From contig JAJKFJ010021759.1 of the NCBI GenBank assembly GCA_027382625.1, positions 24,358-88,357 of the forward strand: DNA of 64,000 bases, written 5' to 3'. Under the pieces are notes generated by a model, which did no database searches, was not told the origin of the DNA, and saw nothing but the letters and a program-made list of their open reading frames with translations. Below, one piece after another: positions 37,949 to 48,270 of the stretch (its first letter is position 1; every line of letters starts with the position of its first letter). Source of the DNA: Tetmemena sp. SeJ-2015 (lineage: Eukaryota; Ciliophora; Spirotrichea; Sporadotrichida; Oxytrichidae). The translations under genes and the position numbers were made by a program.

Positions 37949-39504
37949 TTTCAATAAAAACAGCACAAGATGCTTTAACCTCAGTGATTTAATTGCTCCT
38001 AATGATTGCTCTTCTAAGATCACTATTGTAGCATTACACATTTGAGAGGTAAATAGCGTGTCCTTGATTCTTTAGAATATCATTTTTAACTATTTCAAGA
38101 CTCTTAATCTTAAGTCTTTGAACAATAATCTGATCTTTGAGACATCCATAGATTTTATTGTTGCTAATTTTAATGTATACATTTAGAAGAAGTAACTAGT
38201 TCTCTCTTTTTTTTGAAACCTCCCTTGTTTAAGCATCAAGACCTTCATTGAGAATCAGATCTGTCAAAAACTTTTGCTGCCTAAAATGCTCTTTAGATTA
38301 CTGGCTGATATGAATTGAATAGTTCTTGATTTGAATGAATCTATTTGACTGGAGAATAATCTTCCTCTAGTTATTCATAGACTTTTAATCGAGTTCTTGT
38401 GCTAGTGAATAGTTTTCTCTGTTTGGCTGCAGTATTTTAATCTCTAGCGCATCTTCTTCGCATTTTTAAATAACTGAACTTGTCATTTTAAAGATCCTTG
38501 GATGTATTAGTTTAATAGAGCTTCCTCTTGTGTTTATAATTGAGCACTTGTCTAAGTTTATTATCGAATTGTAGCCACCATTCAAACCAACATGGAAATC
38601 ACTAATCGTAGTTGAGTTTAGAGAAATTACTCCTACGAAATCTTCAATTAAATCATGGCCAGGTTTGCTTTTTCCTTCTCTAGTGGGATGAGGGGCTATT
38701 GATTGCTTGTTTATTATGAAGCAGCAATCTTCAACGTCAGTTATTTCTACATAATAAAAATAATTGACTGAGACGTCTGCAGCTTGAGCTTTAATGAACT
38801 CATCCTTCTCTTTTTGTATTTGTTATAAGTCTTTAACACTGACTATATAGCAAGTCAGTGATTTCTAAATAGCTGTCATTTTCTACAACAAAGCAGCTAA
38901 GTATACCCTTCTCATGTTCAATTTGAGAGTCAATCGAACTTTCTTCTATATTATCAGATCTCTGTTCGTTGGCAAGTTATCTTCCTTCTACTCTGTGAGA
39001 AGAGTTCTTGTTCTTAATAATTATCCCTGTGGATTGCTTCATATGTTTCTTCTGTTTGTTCTAACTTTCTTCAGCTTTATTCCTATTGAATGTAATATGG
39101 ACTTCTTGTATAATAGCAACTTCGTTTCTTTTCAGAGGGCTACTCTGGTCCTTTGATTATTGATTGAGTATCTGATTTCTTGATGAACTTTAAGACTCTT
39201 AAGACTTCCTACCATTTAATAGAAAGTCCACAATTATACTGCCACCACAGACTTCAATGACTGTGCCAGGCTTTCCTATCAGAGTAATTGGCTTTGAAAT
39301 TAGAAGTGTATGGACTCTAATAGTCTCTGCAGGTAGTTCTATAACTTCCCCTACCTATGAATTGTCAATAAGCTTCTGGATATGTCTTCCTAATTCATCT
39401 GTGAATGAAAAATCGCTTTACTTTAGTTTAAACTCAGAGGGACTCAGAGTTGTCTCCCCATGCCTTCCATTATCTTTTTTAATTATACTCATGAATGAGT
39501 CCAT
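37949..39504 (-). CDS. N-terminal segment(s) of the split right-handed beta-helix protein
   Basis: Start at ATG (complement of 39502-39504, MDSFMSIIKKDGRHGETT). The opening of a PbH1 beta-helix domain is clear: GRHIQKLIDNSQVGEVIELP, AETIRVHTLLISKPITLIGK, GTVIEVCGGSIIVDF. Later coils: ISDFHVGLNGGYNSIINLDK and CSIINTRGSSIKLIHPRIFK. The frame reaches DLRRAIIRSNQITEVKASCA and then the 11-nt repeat at 37949, after which no further family-like sequence and no near stop is seen; the continuation is at 32430. Several slips near 39210, 38800 and 38230 need short IESs or introns. The start lies only about 26 nt from the stop of the next upstream minus-strand gene. Confidence 0.65.
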
Positions 39505-39529
39505 ACTCTAATCTACCTGTGCATTATAA

Positions 39530-41572
39530 TCAAAATAAAAAAAATTACTTAGCAATTTACTTTTACTTATATTTAATTTACTCTTAATAAATATAAACCT
39601 TTTAATATAGTTTGCTTTTTAAAAATCGAATAGTATAATTCTATTGCTGGGTGAGATCAGAGAACTAATCACCAAAGAACATTTCAAGATCTCTTGCTCC
39701 TTGATTATCTTAGTTTTGAGCAAAATGGTTTTCATAAGTTTATTCTCTATGTTTTTGGTGTTTGTTATTGTTGCTGTGAGTGTAGTAATTCTTAAATTAA
39801 TCTGAGGGCCTTACATTCACACTATCATCCATATTATTATAAGAATCTATTCACACAAATAAATCACATATTCTTTATCTAAGTTTATCGAAGTCCTAAA
39901 TTTTAATAGTTATTTTGTGGCTATATTTTTAGTTTAATACCATATTGATCATTATATTTTTTATTATATAAATATGAAAAGAATCCTTATTTCTCTAGCT
40001 AATCAACTTTAATTTCTTCAGCTACAAATTTTTATGATTAATACGATTAATAATAATAAAGTATTATTTTTGATTTTAATTTTGTGTATGAAGATAAACT
40101 CTGATGATAATTGAGCTCATGAGTAAATTATCTATGTCTCTTCTGAGTTCATTGAGCATCTCTATATTTGACTAAGAAGCTGCTTTATTGTGCAGAGATT
40201 ATCCTATAGGAGCAGGTGAACTGAACTTGTCCAATCTTTTTCTTGGATCTTATATATGATTCTTTGGTGGTTGGATATGGTCGCTATCTCCTTCTAAGTT
40301 TTCGTTTATAAATGACTTGAAAATCATATTAGACTTCATCGAATAAGATTTATCTACATTGACTTCATTACCCTTTATTTCTGACAATTCATCAAGTACT
40401 TTAACTGGGGCAAATAAAAATTAATTGAAGTTCTCTATTCGACTCTATAGGATTCCTCAAATTGTTTCTGTTGTTCATAAATAAAATTCTATAAATTATT
40501 AAATAAGATAAAGGATAAATATGACAAATATGGGAAGAAAAAGAAATACAATAGATTTAATAAAATAACCTAATTATTTATTTATGATGTGTCATCTGTT
40601 GTTTTGAGTATATATTTAAGTCGTCTTTTAATTTCTAGTTTTGATAGGGTCTCTTTAAGTAAGTGCAGTGGGTTAGGTGGCTGTGGGCTGATAATTTATG
40701 TTAGTCTATTTATTGTTCATGTAATGGTCTCTTGCCTAATGAGATCTAATTGCTTCTTTATCGAAGTCATCGTAGTTTTAGCTTATGGGAGTAAACCTTG
40801 GAATAGAGGGACTATCTACATTCGTAGCAGGTCGGCAAAATGGAGGTGAATCTCTCAGGTCCGGGGAAATACAAATTGCGTTTTGCTCCCCTCTAGAAGT
40901 CAAATCAGTAAATTTGTGAGACCCTAACTTTATTTACGCGTAGGGTTGTTTCCTGTTAGAGCTTGGATAACTCGCCTAAGGAATGATTCTCTGAGTAGAT
41001 TAGTCCATCTATGAAATCAGATGCAGGTTCCTCTGTCTTTAAGCAGCACTATTTTGTAGTTACTCCATTGAATGAGACACATTAGCTTTCTCATCTTTAA
41101 AAATAAAACATATCTTCACTACTGAAGCTGTCTCCTTCATTCTGTCGGCGGTTTACCTTTTGCTACTTAAAAATAACTTATCTGTGGGATTCTTTACATC
41201 TAGCAAGTTTCTCTTTACACTATAAAATAAATTAGAATTGAATGATTGCACTTCAAGAGAATAAGAGGGATTCCAAATTCCAATTTACTTACTTTTTGGC
41301 TTTAATTTGAAAGAAACTTTCATTGTCTCTCTGATTGTCAAGCGTGAAATCAGCTGGCACAGGGTCTGGCATTACAATATTTAATTGTTCTTATCTAGGA
41401 CCTCTCGGGGTAGGAATCTAATCGCAGTCTCTAAAGTCGCTTTAAACATAAATTTGTATTATCAATAAGTGCTTGTGTGAATGACGTAGTTCTAGTTGTA
41501 TTCATCAAGGTTAAAATATTAAATGTTTTGTGCAGATGAATTAGGCTTTGGAAAGCGGTGTGACTCAGTCAT
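39530..41572 (-). CDS. Unknown disordered protein
   Basis: ATG (complement of 41570-41572) gives MTESHRFPKPNSSAQNIQYF. A 32-nt IES (41439-41470) follows HTS; then DFRDCDQIPTPRGPR, an intron of about 80 nt starting GTAAGTAAATTG near 41297, and a long polar region (PSSNRKQPYAQIKLGSHKFT; INYQPTATQPTALTQRDPIK). After an AT-rich break (40450-40600) it continues NRIENFNQFLFAPVKVLDEL and, after another (39840-40080), MDDSVNVRPSDQFKNYYTHS to TGA 39530. No domain is recognised. Confidence 0.5.
41439..41470 (-). other. IES, 32 nt, pointer GCTT
   Basis: GCTT at 41439-41442 and 41471-41474. Removal joins ..NYVIHTS to DFRDCDQIPTPRG.. in frame on the minus strand and eliminates an in-frame TGA. Confidence 0.75.
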
Positions 41573-41675
41573 TATTCAATTTATAATATAATTCAACTTT
41601 TGCTTTAATCTTCGAATTATATCTTCATGTTTAATTAGTGGAGAATTCTTATAGAACTTTGCAGGTCTATCTGAG

Positions 41676-41846
41676 CAATACAACAAAACTAAAAATCCGA
41701 AAGTTAAAAGGGCTAATGAAATAGACACTAGATGCTGCACTTTATTCCTAATGGCCCTACTCTTTGTAAGATAATAACTTAGTGTTAAATTCTTATAGAC
41801 TCTTACTTGTTTATCAATATCTCTAAAGCGAAATGTCGCATAGTCT
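41676..41846 (-). CDS. Probable inverted first segment of the polycystin gene (TM1)
   Basis: This stretch codes on the minus strand: YATFRFRDIDKQVRVYKNL, TLSYYLTKSRAIRNKVQHL, then a membrane helix VSISLALLTFGFLVLLY. That is the usual region just before the polycystin domain, yet the rest of the channel is on the plus strand starting immediately to the right. The 5-nt repeat TATTG at the end of this segment (complement of 41676-41680) also occurs at the start of the plus-strand part (41847-41851), and joining there is in frame: ..FLVLLY|WLSEVVRDQLVSEF. The minus frame also stays open past TATTG to a TGA near 41587, so a separate small gene cannot be excluded. No ATG was found for the 5' end. 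Confidence 0.45.
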
Positions 41847-43734
41847 TATTGGCTGTCAGAAGTAGTAAGGGATCAGTTAGTGAGTGAGTTTTACCTGATA
41901 AATGATGAGCAATCGTTTTGGAGTTATTTCAATACCACTTTTGCTAATAACTTATTCCTGGATACTGACTATTCTAGCTTCATGCAAGCTCAACTAAGCT
42001 AAAACAACAGATCTATTGCAACAGAAAGGAAAAATATCTACCTGCACGACACAATCGTGGGAGCCATATAATTCAAATAAGTCAGAGTCAAGAGTATTGA
42101 ATGCCCAAGAGCTGATCAGTTCCAAATTGATCTCAAATGCTTCGAAAACTACTACTCTGATAAATCAGTTGAGACATATTTTAAAAATTCCCTACTCTTA
42201 TTCTTATAAATGAGAAATCTAACATCCAGTCAACTATAATTATTTTATATGCAACTACCATGCAGTGGGGTACTTTCAGAGGCAAAAATGATTTATCATT
42301 TTCTCCTTCCAAGATTTATGGGACGCTTGGCACTTACGATGCAAACGGATATTACATTTGGTTTCCACCTTACAACACTACACTTTAACAGTTCAAGTCT
42401 AATCTTACAAAAATGAAGAATGACGGATACTATGATCAGTCCACTATTTCTATTCCCGATCAATAATTAACTTAAAATTAAGTTATTAAAATTGAGTTTA
42501 TTGAGGTTTCTTTGACTCTTTACAACACTAAATTTGACTACTATGTCTCAGTCGTGCTATTGTTTGAAATTTCTGCAAGCAACTTAATCCCCTCAAGAGC
42601 TTTAGTTATACCATTTAAACTCAATTCTTTCAAGTCTGGAGATGCAGGTTTACAAACTATAGATATCCTTAGAATAATCCTTCAGTTTTATATCCTCTAC
42701 ATAGTCATTGCAAAAATGGTAATTATCCCTCTTCATAAAGCTTTTTTAGTGTGCAAATGGATCTATTGACAGTATTTTAAGCACTCAGTCTCTGGTGAAT
42801 ACAACTCAAAATCTAGTTATAATAGTGTTCTAATTCGTTTCATTTTGTCTTCCCATTCAAGAGTAGTCTGACTATGATCTTTCTCCTGATGAATTCATGA
42901 CCACAGAGACTAACTAGACATTCTTCTACACTATGAATATGGCGTTTTGGTTTTAGTAGGCGTTCATTTTGGAGGCCATGAGTCTTCTGTTAATTCTTTA
43001 CAAGATGATCTAAGTTTTCAAGCTACACAAAAGTGTTTAAATAATCTTGCAATCAATTGAAACAGTAAGTATTAGCTTCAAAGTATAAATTGTTTAGGCA
43101 AGTTTGCTGGTGGGTACTTACCTGGCTTTCATATCTTTGTTGTTTGTGGGTATGGCTATTGTTGCAATGAATATCTGGGGGTCACACTTAATTCAGTTCA
43201 AGAACTTTAGCGACGCTTTCATTTCAGTGATCTTCCTTTAGATGGGGTTGGTTGACTTTGAAGAACTTCGAACTTACTCGCTGGTGTGGTCATTTGTGTT
43301 CATGATAATTTACTGCATCTTCATAATCTACGTGCTGCTATCCTCCTTCATGATAATCTTCATAGACTCTTACCGCAGAGTCATCATCGAAGAGGGAGCA
43401 CTAGCAACATCACTCCAACACAAATAACTCCAACTCGCTAACCAGAACCCAGATGCACACAAACAAAGGCAGAAGGCCAAGGAGTTCATCAGATGGTTCT
43501 TCGGCTGGCTTCCAAATGAATGCCTTAAAAAGATTGCCAAAAACGATGATAATATTATAGATATGTAATTATATTTATTTTAATAAGACTTAAGTTTCTC
43601 AATTATATTGATAGTCTGGCAATGAGGAGGAAGATGAAATGTATGAGTAGAACAATCAGAACATGAATTAGAGAGCAAACAATGACGAGAGCGACGATGA
43701 TTCATTTACTGAAATAAGACCTCAAATCAACTGA
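41847..43734 (+). CDS. PKD2: Polycystin-2-type cation channel
   Basis: TRPP-type channel, in ciliates often ciliary or plasma-membrane. Plus-strand reading: WLSEVVRDQLVSEFYLINDE, QSFWSYFNTTFANNLFLDTD, cysteines in RVKSIECPRADQF and LKCFENYYSDK (polycystin/TOP domain), MQWGTFRGKNDLSFSPSKIY, FDYYVSVVLLFEISASNLIP, then channel helices including LVGTYLAFISLLFVGMAIVA, the pore region QFKNFSDAFISVIFLQMGLV and the last helix VFMIIYCIFIIYVLLSSFMI. The tail is basic then acidic (SGNEEEDEMYEQNNQN) with TGA at 43732. Interruptions occur near 42185-42245, 42750-42850, 43060-43095 and 43567-43616. The N-terminal TM1 segment appears to be inverted (see 41676-41846). Confidence 0.8.
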
Positions 43735-43985
43735 TTTATTAATTTATATTTTATTTCTTATTTAAAAGTAATTATTTAGTTTTTTTCAGATAATAAATGA
43801 ATAAATTAACTCATCTCAAACTTCATACACTAATTCAATTCCGTCATGCCTCTATCTTTAAAATTCTACTTTTTATTTTTTTAAACGATAATTATCTTAA
43901 ATTATATTTGATTTTAATAGTATTAAAAAACTTTCTTAAAAAAATTTTACTCTAAGTGAAGTTATTTTTAATTTATATATATTTA
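43735..43985. other. AT-rich spacer
   Basis: About 250 nt of strongly AT-rich sequence with A/T runs between the polycystin and MFS genes. No feature is supported. Confidence 0.35.
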
Positions 43986-43987
43986 TC

Positions 43988-45847
43988 TGACAGTAAAAGA
44001 TAAGAATACAAAGGAATATCATCAGTGGTGGCTGGCTTTCTGCTTATGTTGGTAACAACACAATTATCTAGAGTTCTTATTAAAAGTTAATGTAATTTAT
44101 AGTATTTGGGTAGCATGTACGTAACAGGTAACATCACTCCCTACATCAAATCATACCTCTCACAATTCCAAGAGGTCAGCAAGTCGCAAACATTCCTGCT
44201 CCTTGCTGGCAGCATCATTTGGGCAACTCTTCTTTTCCCATTTGGAAGCTACATCTCAAAGAAACTCCATCCAAGATGGTAAGTACTCTTTCTTATTGCA
44301 ACCTATCTCTTTCATTTTGTAACTTTGAGTAAGAGATTCATGAGTCAATTTATTTATAGGATGATAGTGATAGGGTGTGTTCCTGGGCTAATCTTGATGC
44401 TGATTGCATCTTTTATAACCTCATTTGTCCCCTTCACTTTAGTCTATACCCTCAGCTTTGGCTTTAGCAATGGAATAAGCGTAAGTCAAATGAAAGTCTT
44501 CCGTCCGTCTTATTTAAGTCTATTTAGTACGCAGTGCCAGTGTACAATAGTTGGAAGCACTTCCCTAAAAAGAAGGGGATGATGACGGGGATAGTGCTGT
44601 GTGGATTTGGACTGGGTTCATTTATGTTTGGACTGATTTCCTCTGTACTAGTCAACCCAGAAGACACTCCACCTGATTCAACTGGTACTTATCCACCTGA
44701 GGTCGCTAACAATGTGCCCTTCATGCTTTAATCACTAACAGCTATTTGGGCCGTACTCTCAGCAATATCTTTAGTATTGACTTTCAAGCCTGAAGACAAA
44801 ATGGATCAGAAAAAGGAGGAGAGATATAACATGCTTCTCCAATCAGTTTCATCTGTAGGCACTAGAACAGAAGCAGCAGATTCATTCCTTTCTTCATCTG
44901 GCGAGAGATCTGTCGGCACAATTTACTCAAACAGAAACAACTATGGACTCGATAATTAAACTTCATTTTCAGATGAGAAAGATTCTCTCTACCCTAGGAA
45001 TATTTATATTATTTAATCAGACTCAATGCGCTGGCTTTGGCTAGGAATAATGCGAATCAAATGACTGCAAGAAGATGACTATTGCATAAGTAGCAAGAGG
45101 ATAAATGCACGAAGAAACTTTGACTTATTTAGAGGAGCCAGTTGTTGAAGAAGTGAAATTGAGTAAGGATTTGTTTTAATTAACCTAATTAAATAGATGA
45201 GATAAAGAAGTTTACTCAAGATTTAAAGAAAAAGAAGGAGCCAACTCTAAAGGAGTGCTTAAAGTCTAAATAATTCATCACCATTTATTCTATGAACTTC
45301 CTTTCAATATGTAAGATCTCGTCTAAGTTGATAAGGTTTAGTTGTGGGATAGTTTTTTATGTCCACTTTCAGAGACTACTCAGCTGGGATAATAAAGGAT
45401 GACAACTTTGAGACTCTAGTAGGAAGCTTGGGTGGCTTTGTATCAGGAATAAGATTTATTTGGTCCCCTATGGTGGACAAGTTCGGCTACAAACTCACCT
45501 ATGCTTTTGTTCTTGCTATTCAGATAGGAATATCAGTGAGCTTTGAATACATCGTAGATATGAAACCTCTCTTTCTTATTTGGATTTGCCTGATATTCTG
45601 GTGTGAAGGAGCTCACTACACTCTCGTACCGATTATCATAGCCAAGCACTTTGGAGGCCAAGCAACTATGGTTTATGCTTACGCATTTTCATTTGGGGGC
45701 TTTTCTTAGATAATAAGCTCTGGACTTGAGTTAGGACTGCTAGAGGAGCTCCAATACGAAGGATTTTACTTCTTAGGAGGTACTCTAAGTGCAATATCTC
45801 TAGTCATTCTGATAGCAGCTTTCCAGGACAAGAGATTCTGCAAATGA
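43988..45847 (+). CDS. Major facilitator superfamily transporter (OFA/monocarboxylate-like)
   Basis: Twelve-helix transporter pattern. First helix VVAGFLLMLYLGSMYVTGNI after a 51-nt intron (44052-44102), then LLAGSIIWATLLFPFGSYIS. After an 81-nt intron (44279-44359): WMIVIGCVPGLILMLIASFI. After a 47-nt intron (44481-44527): YAVPVYNSWKHFPKKKGMMT and GIVLCGFGLGSFMFGLISSV, resembling oxalate:formate antiporter relatives. The central loop is polar; after another intron (about 45164-45197) come FYVSTFRDYSAGI, GGFVSGIRFIWSPMVDKFGY, EGAHYTLVPIIIAKHFGG and a last helix FLGGTLSAISLVILIAAF, TGA 45845. A T-run near 45352 is one base out of frame. The start codon is not found; the frame opens near 43988. 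Substrate unknown. Confidence 0.7.
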
Positions 45848-46068
45848 ATAAGTATTCAAAACACAGTATCAAATCATCATATAATCATAGAAGCCCTATC
45901 GCATTAATTAAAATTACCTCATCTATCTTAAATGTTAATGAAAGCCTCGATGAAGATAATTAAAATTATGAAATTGTATTTGCTTTAATTAAGTTCTTAA
46001 TTAGAGTAGGAATTTAGTCTTCATGAATCCTAAAAAATCCAAAGGGATGTCTAAGGAATGCTCAATCC

Positions 46069-47285
46069 TCAAAGGTTGACAGTTTAGTTTGAAGAGAATG
46101 AGTAGTAAGTTTGATCGTTAGTGTCGATAGCATAGAGGTTTCCATTCTGCTCTCCTAGCCACCATGACTGACCAACAAATACTCCATTCTGTTGAATTTC
46201 GTTCATGCATGCTTAAACGGCCTGTTACTGATTCTGACTTGAAATAGTTTGATTCTTGAGCTGGCTATTATCAAATTAGTATAATTTACTTATCTATTTA
46301 GCCTTCATAAAATTTGCGGCTTTTTAAATACTAAATCTATCTCTTATTCTTTATTAATTGAATGATAATTTGGTCTTGTTGGATTGAAATTTGTGAGCCT
46401 AGGTTGTTAACGAAATTAACAATGATTTGAATTTGATCCTGTAGAGATGAAATTGCAGAATTTGAACTGCTTGAGCTGGACTCGTTCATGTTCAAGGCTT
46501 ATTTAATCACCTGCACCTGGAATTGAAGGTCCTTGAATTCTTGGCAAGTGAAGCTACACTGGTTGTTATTGTTATTGTTGTTCTGGCCGCTTGAAGAAGA
46601 AGGTACAGAGCTTTGGTTGCTGGGGCATGAGCAGTTCTCTTCGTAGAAATAAAAACTGAATGAGAGTAGACGCAATTCCAAGAGCAATCGGAAGAGTTGA
46701 ATTGCCAGTGACAATCTTGCTTCACGCACTCGAACATTGATGATTGAGCATTATATACCCAGTTGCAATCATTCTGAGCATTATACTCAATGTTGGGAGT
46801 GTTATAAATATATGCTAATAATTTATCGGCACTACATTGAGGAGCCTCGGTGGGAACTGGGCAAGTGTTATTCTCAGGTACGTTCTCAGAGGGAGGAATG
46901 GGTGGAATAGGAATGGCAGTAGTTGCAGGAGCGGTGGTAGTGGAAGGAATGATAGGTACAATCACAGCCTCTGTCGTGCATTATCAATTGATGATTCAAG
47001 ACTCAGAAGGTACATTTTGCGAAGGGGGTAGAGTAGGTGCGGGAGTTGTAGTTTACTGGCACATGGTTGTCTCGCAACTTTTGTTGTTGTTGCTCCTGAG
47101 CTTGTTGTCTCTTGCTCTTAGGCTTGTATCCCTTCCTGCCATAAATCTTCTATGATGAACTTGTCCCAAGAAGATTAGCCTCCATCAGCAGACATTTAGA
47201 GCTAAGATCTTATAGAAGAGCCTACCTTAGCGGCATCAGCCACTGCAAGTAAGCCGAATACGGTCAGCGCGAAGTATCTTTTCAT
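46069..47285 (-). CDS. Secreted Thr/Pro-rich, Cys-rich protein, scrambled gene (segments 1 and 3)
   Basis: ATG (complement of 47283-47285) begins a signal peptide MKRYFALTVFGLLAVADA. A 24-nt intron (GTAGGC..CTTAG) and a 13-nt AAG-flanked insert lead to KIYGRKGYKPKSKRQQAQE, then a mucin-like TTTPAPTLPPSQNVPSES. There the good frame meets TGA twice (46950-46996). Beyond it continue TTTAPATTAIPIPPIPPSE, CPVPTEAPQCSADKLLAY, a Cys-rich domain (DCNWVYNAQSSMFECVKQDC; DCSWNCVYS), an Asn run, helical SSLQDQIQIIVNFVNNLG, and NGVFVGQSWWLGEQNGNLYA to TGA at 46069. The missing middle (segment 2) is at 47937-48187, upstream of the start codon. Likely an extracellular or cell-surface glycoprotein; no known family. 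Confidence 0.65.
46949..46996 (-). other. 48-nt IES between segments 1 and 3 of the scrambled gene
   Basis: Lies between pointer CAAGACTCA (46997-47005) and pointer TGGAAGGA (46941-46948). It holds two in-frame TGA codons on the minus strand. It also reads CTTEAVIVP in the downstream frame, similar to CTTEAAS in segment 2, so it may be a relic of a duplicated segment rather than unrelated filler. Confidence 0.55.
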
Positions 47286-47936
47286 TGTTTGCTCTTTGTT
47301 GAGAGTGAAATGCTGTGATTGTTTATAATTGTCTTTAATACTACTACCCTATTCCTTCCTTTAAATAAACACAGTCAGCATATCATTAGTTTAAATATAA
47401 TTTTCTTAATGTTTAGTGTTTGGATAGGTGGTGAGTAACTTGGAATGAATAACTCTAAAAGAAATGTTCGTATCTATCTTCGGTAAACTCATGGTTTAAA
47501 CACACATACACATAAATATTAATTAAAAGATGGTTGCTGATCCAGATTTAGAAGATTTAATTGATATTTAGAATCAGATATTTTAATAGTATTAAGCCTA
47601 TTATTGGTAATTAAATCTTGATTTTGAATCACAAACCAAATTATATATAATAATTTATTGCACTTATTGTATCAGGATTATATCGTAATTATTTCTGCTA
47701 TTTAGTATGCATGATACAAGTCATACATAAATTGTTTCAGTCGTGCATTGACTAGGAGTATCACTCAAATATATCTACAAAGTTTTTATTTTGTATTTAA
47801 TTCAATTAAATATACCTAAAGAAAATAGTAAATATAAAGTTAATCGAAAAAACAGTTATCTTAAATATAGAAGCAAAATTATTTATTTGCTATAAAACTA
47901 CCACATTTATTTTAATAAATATTAGATTAATATTGC
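47286..47936. other. AT-rich spacer between scrambled segments
   Basis: About 650 nt, nearly 80% A+T, separating segment 1 from displaced segment 2. No gene is visible. It would be eliminated in the soma if the scrambled reading is right. Confidence 0.45.
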
Positions 47937-48187
47937 TGGAAGGAGCAACTGTTGTGACTGGAGCAGCAGTAGTAGTGCTAGCAGCCTCTGTGGTGCACTA
48001 TTGTTGAGGGGTTTCACTAGATGGCACAAACTGAGTAGTTTCAGGTGCCTGAGTAGTTACTGCTGGATAAGTAGTGGCAGGTGCCTGAGTAGTGCACTAC
48101 TCTTGAGGAGTTTGGCTGCTCTCAGGGATAGAAGGAGCCGAAGTAGTTGTAGGAATCACCTCTGTAACTACTGGAGCACAAGACTCA
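47937..48187 (-). CDS. Displaced segment 2 of the scrambled secreted-protein gene
   Basis: A 251-nt minus-strand island of Thr/Pro/Cys-rich coding sequence (APVVTEVIPTTTSAPSIPES; QCTTQAPATTYPAVTTQAPE; QCTTEAASTTTAAPVTTVAP) with AT-rich sequence on both sides and neither start nor stop. Its 5' edge carries CAAGACTCA (48179-48187), also at 46997-47005; its 3' edge carries TGGAAGGA (47937-47944), also at 46941-46948. Splicing it between these two sites gives one open frame: ..PSES|CAPVVTE.. and ..VAPS|TTTAPATTA... On the minus strand the germline order is therefore 2-1-3. Confidence 0.7.
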
Positions 48188-48270
48188 AACTTTATTTATA
48201 ATTACTGCCATAATTAACCGCAGACCTAACTTACTTGTCCCAATCAAAAACAATTAAAGTAACTCTTATC

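Noticed and set aside
46837..47155. Gly/Val-rich plus-strand frames
   Set aside because: Antisense of the Thr/Pro-rich secreted protein.
47937..48187. Displaced coding island as a separate paralogous gene
   Set aside because: It has no start or stop, has AT-rich edges exactly at its pointer repeats, and fits in frame at both joints of the neighbouring gene; one gene is simpler, though a paralogue cannot be fully excluded.
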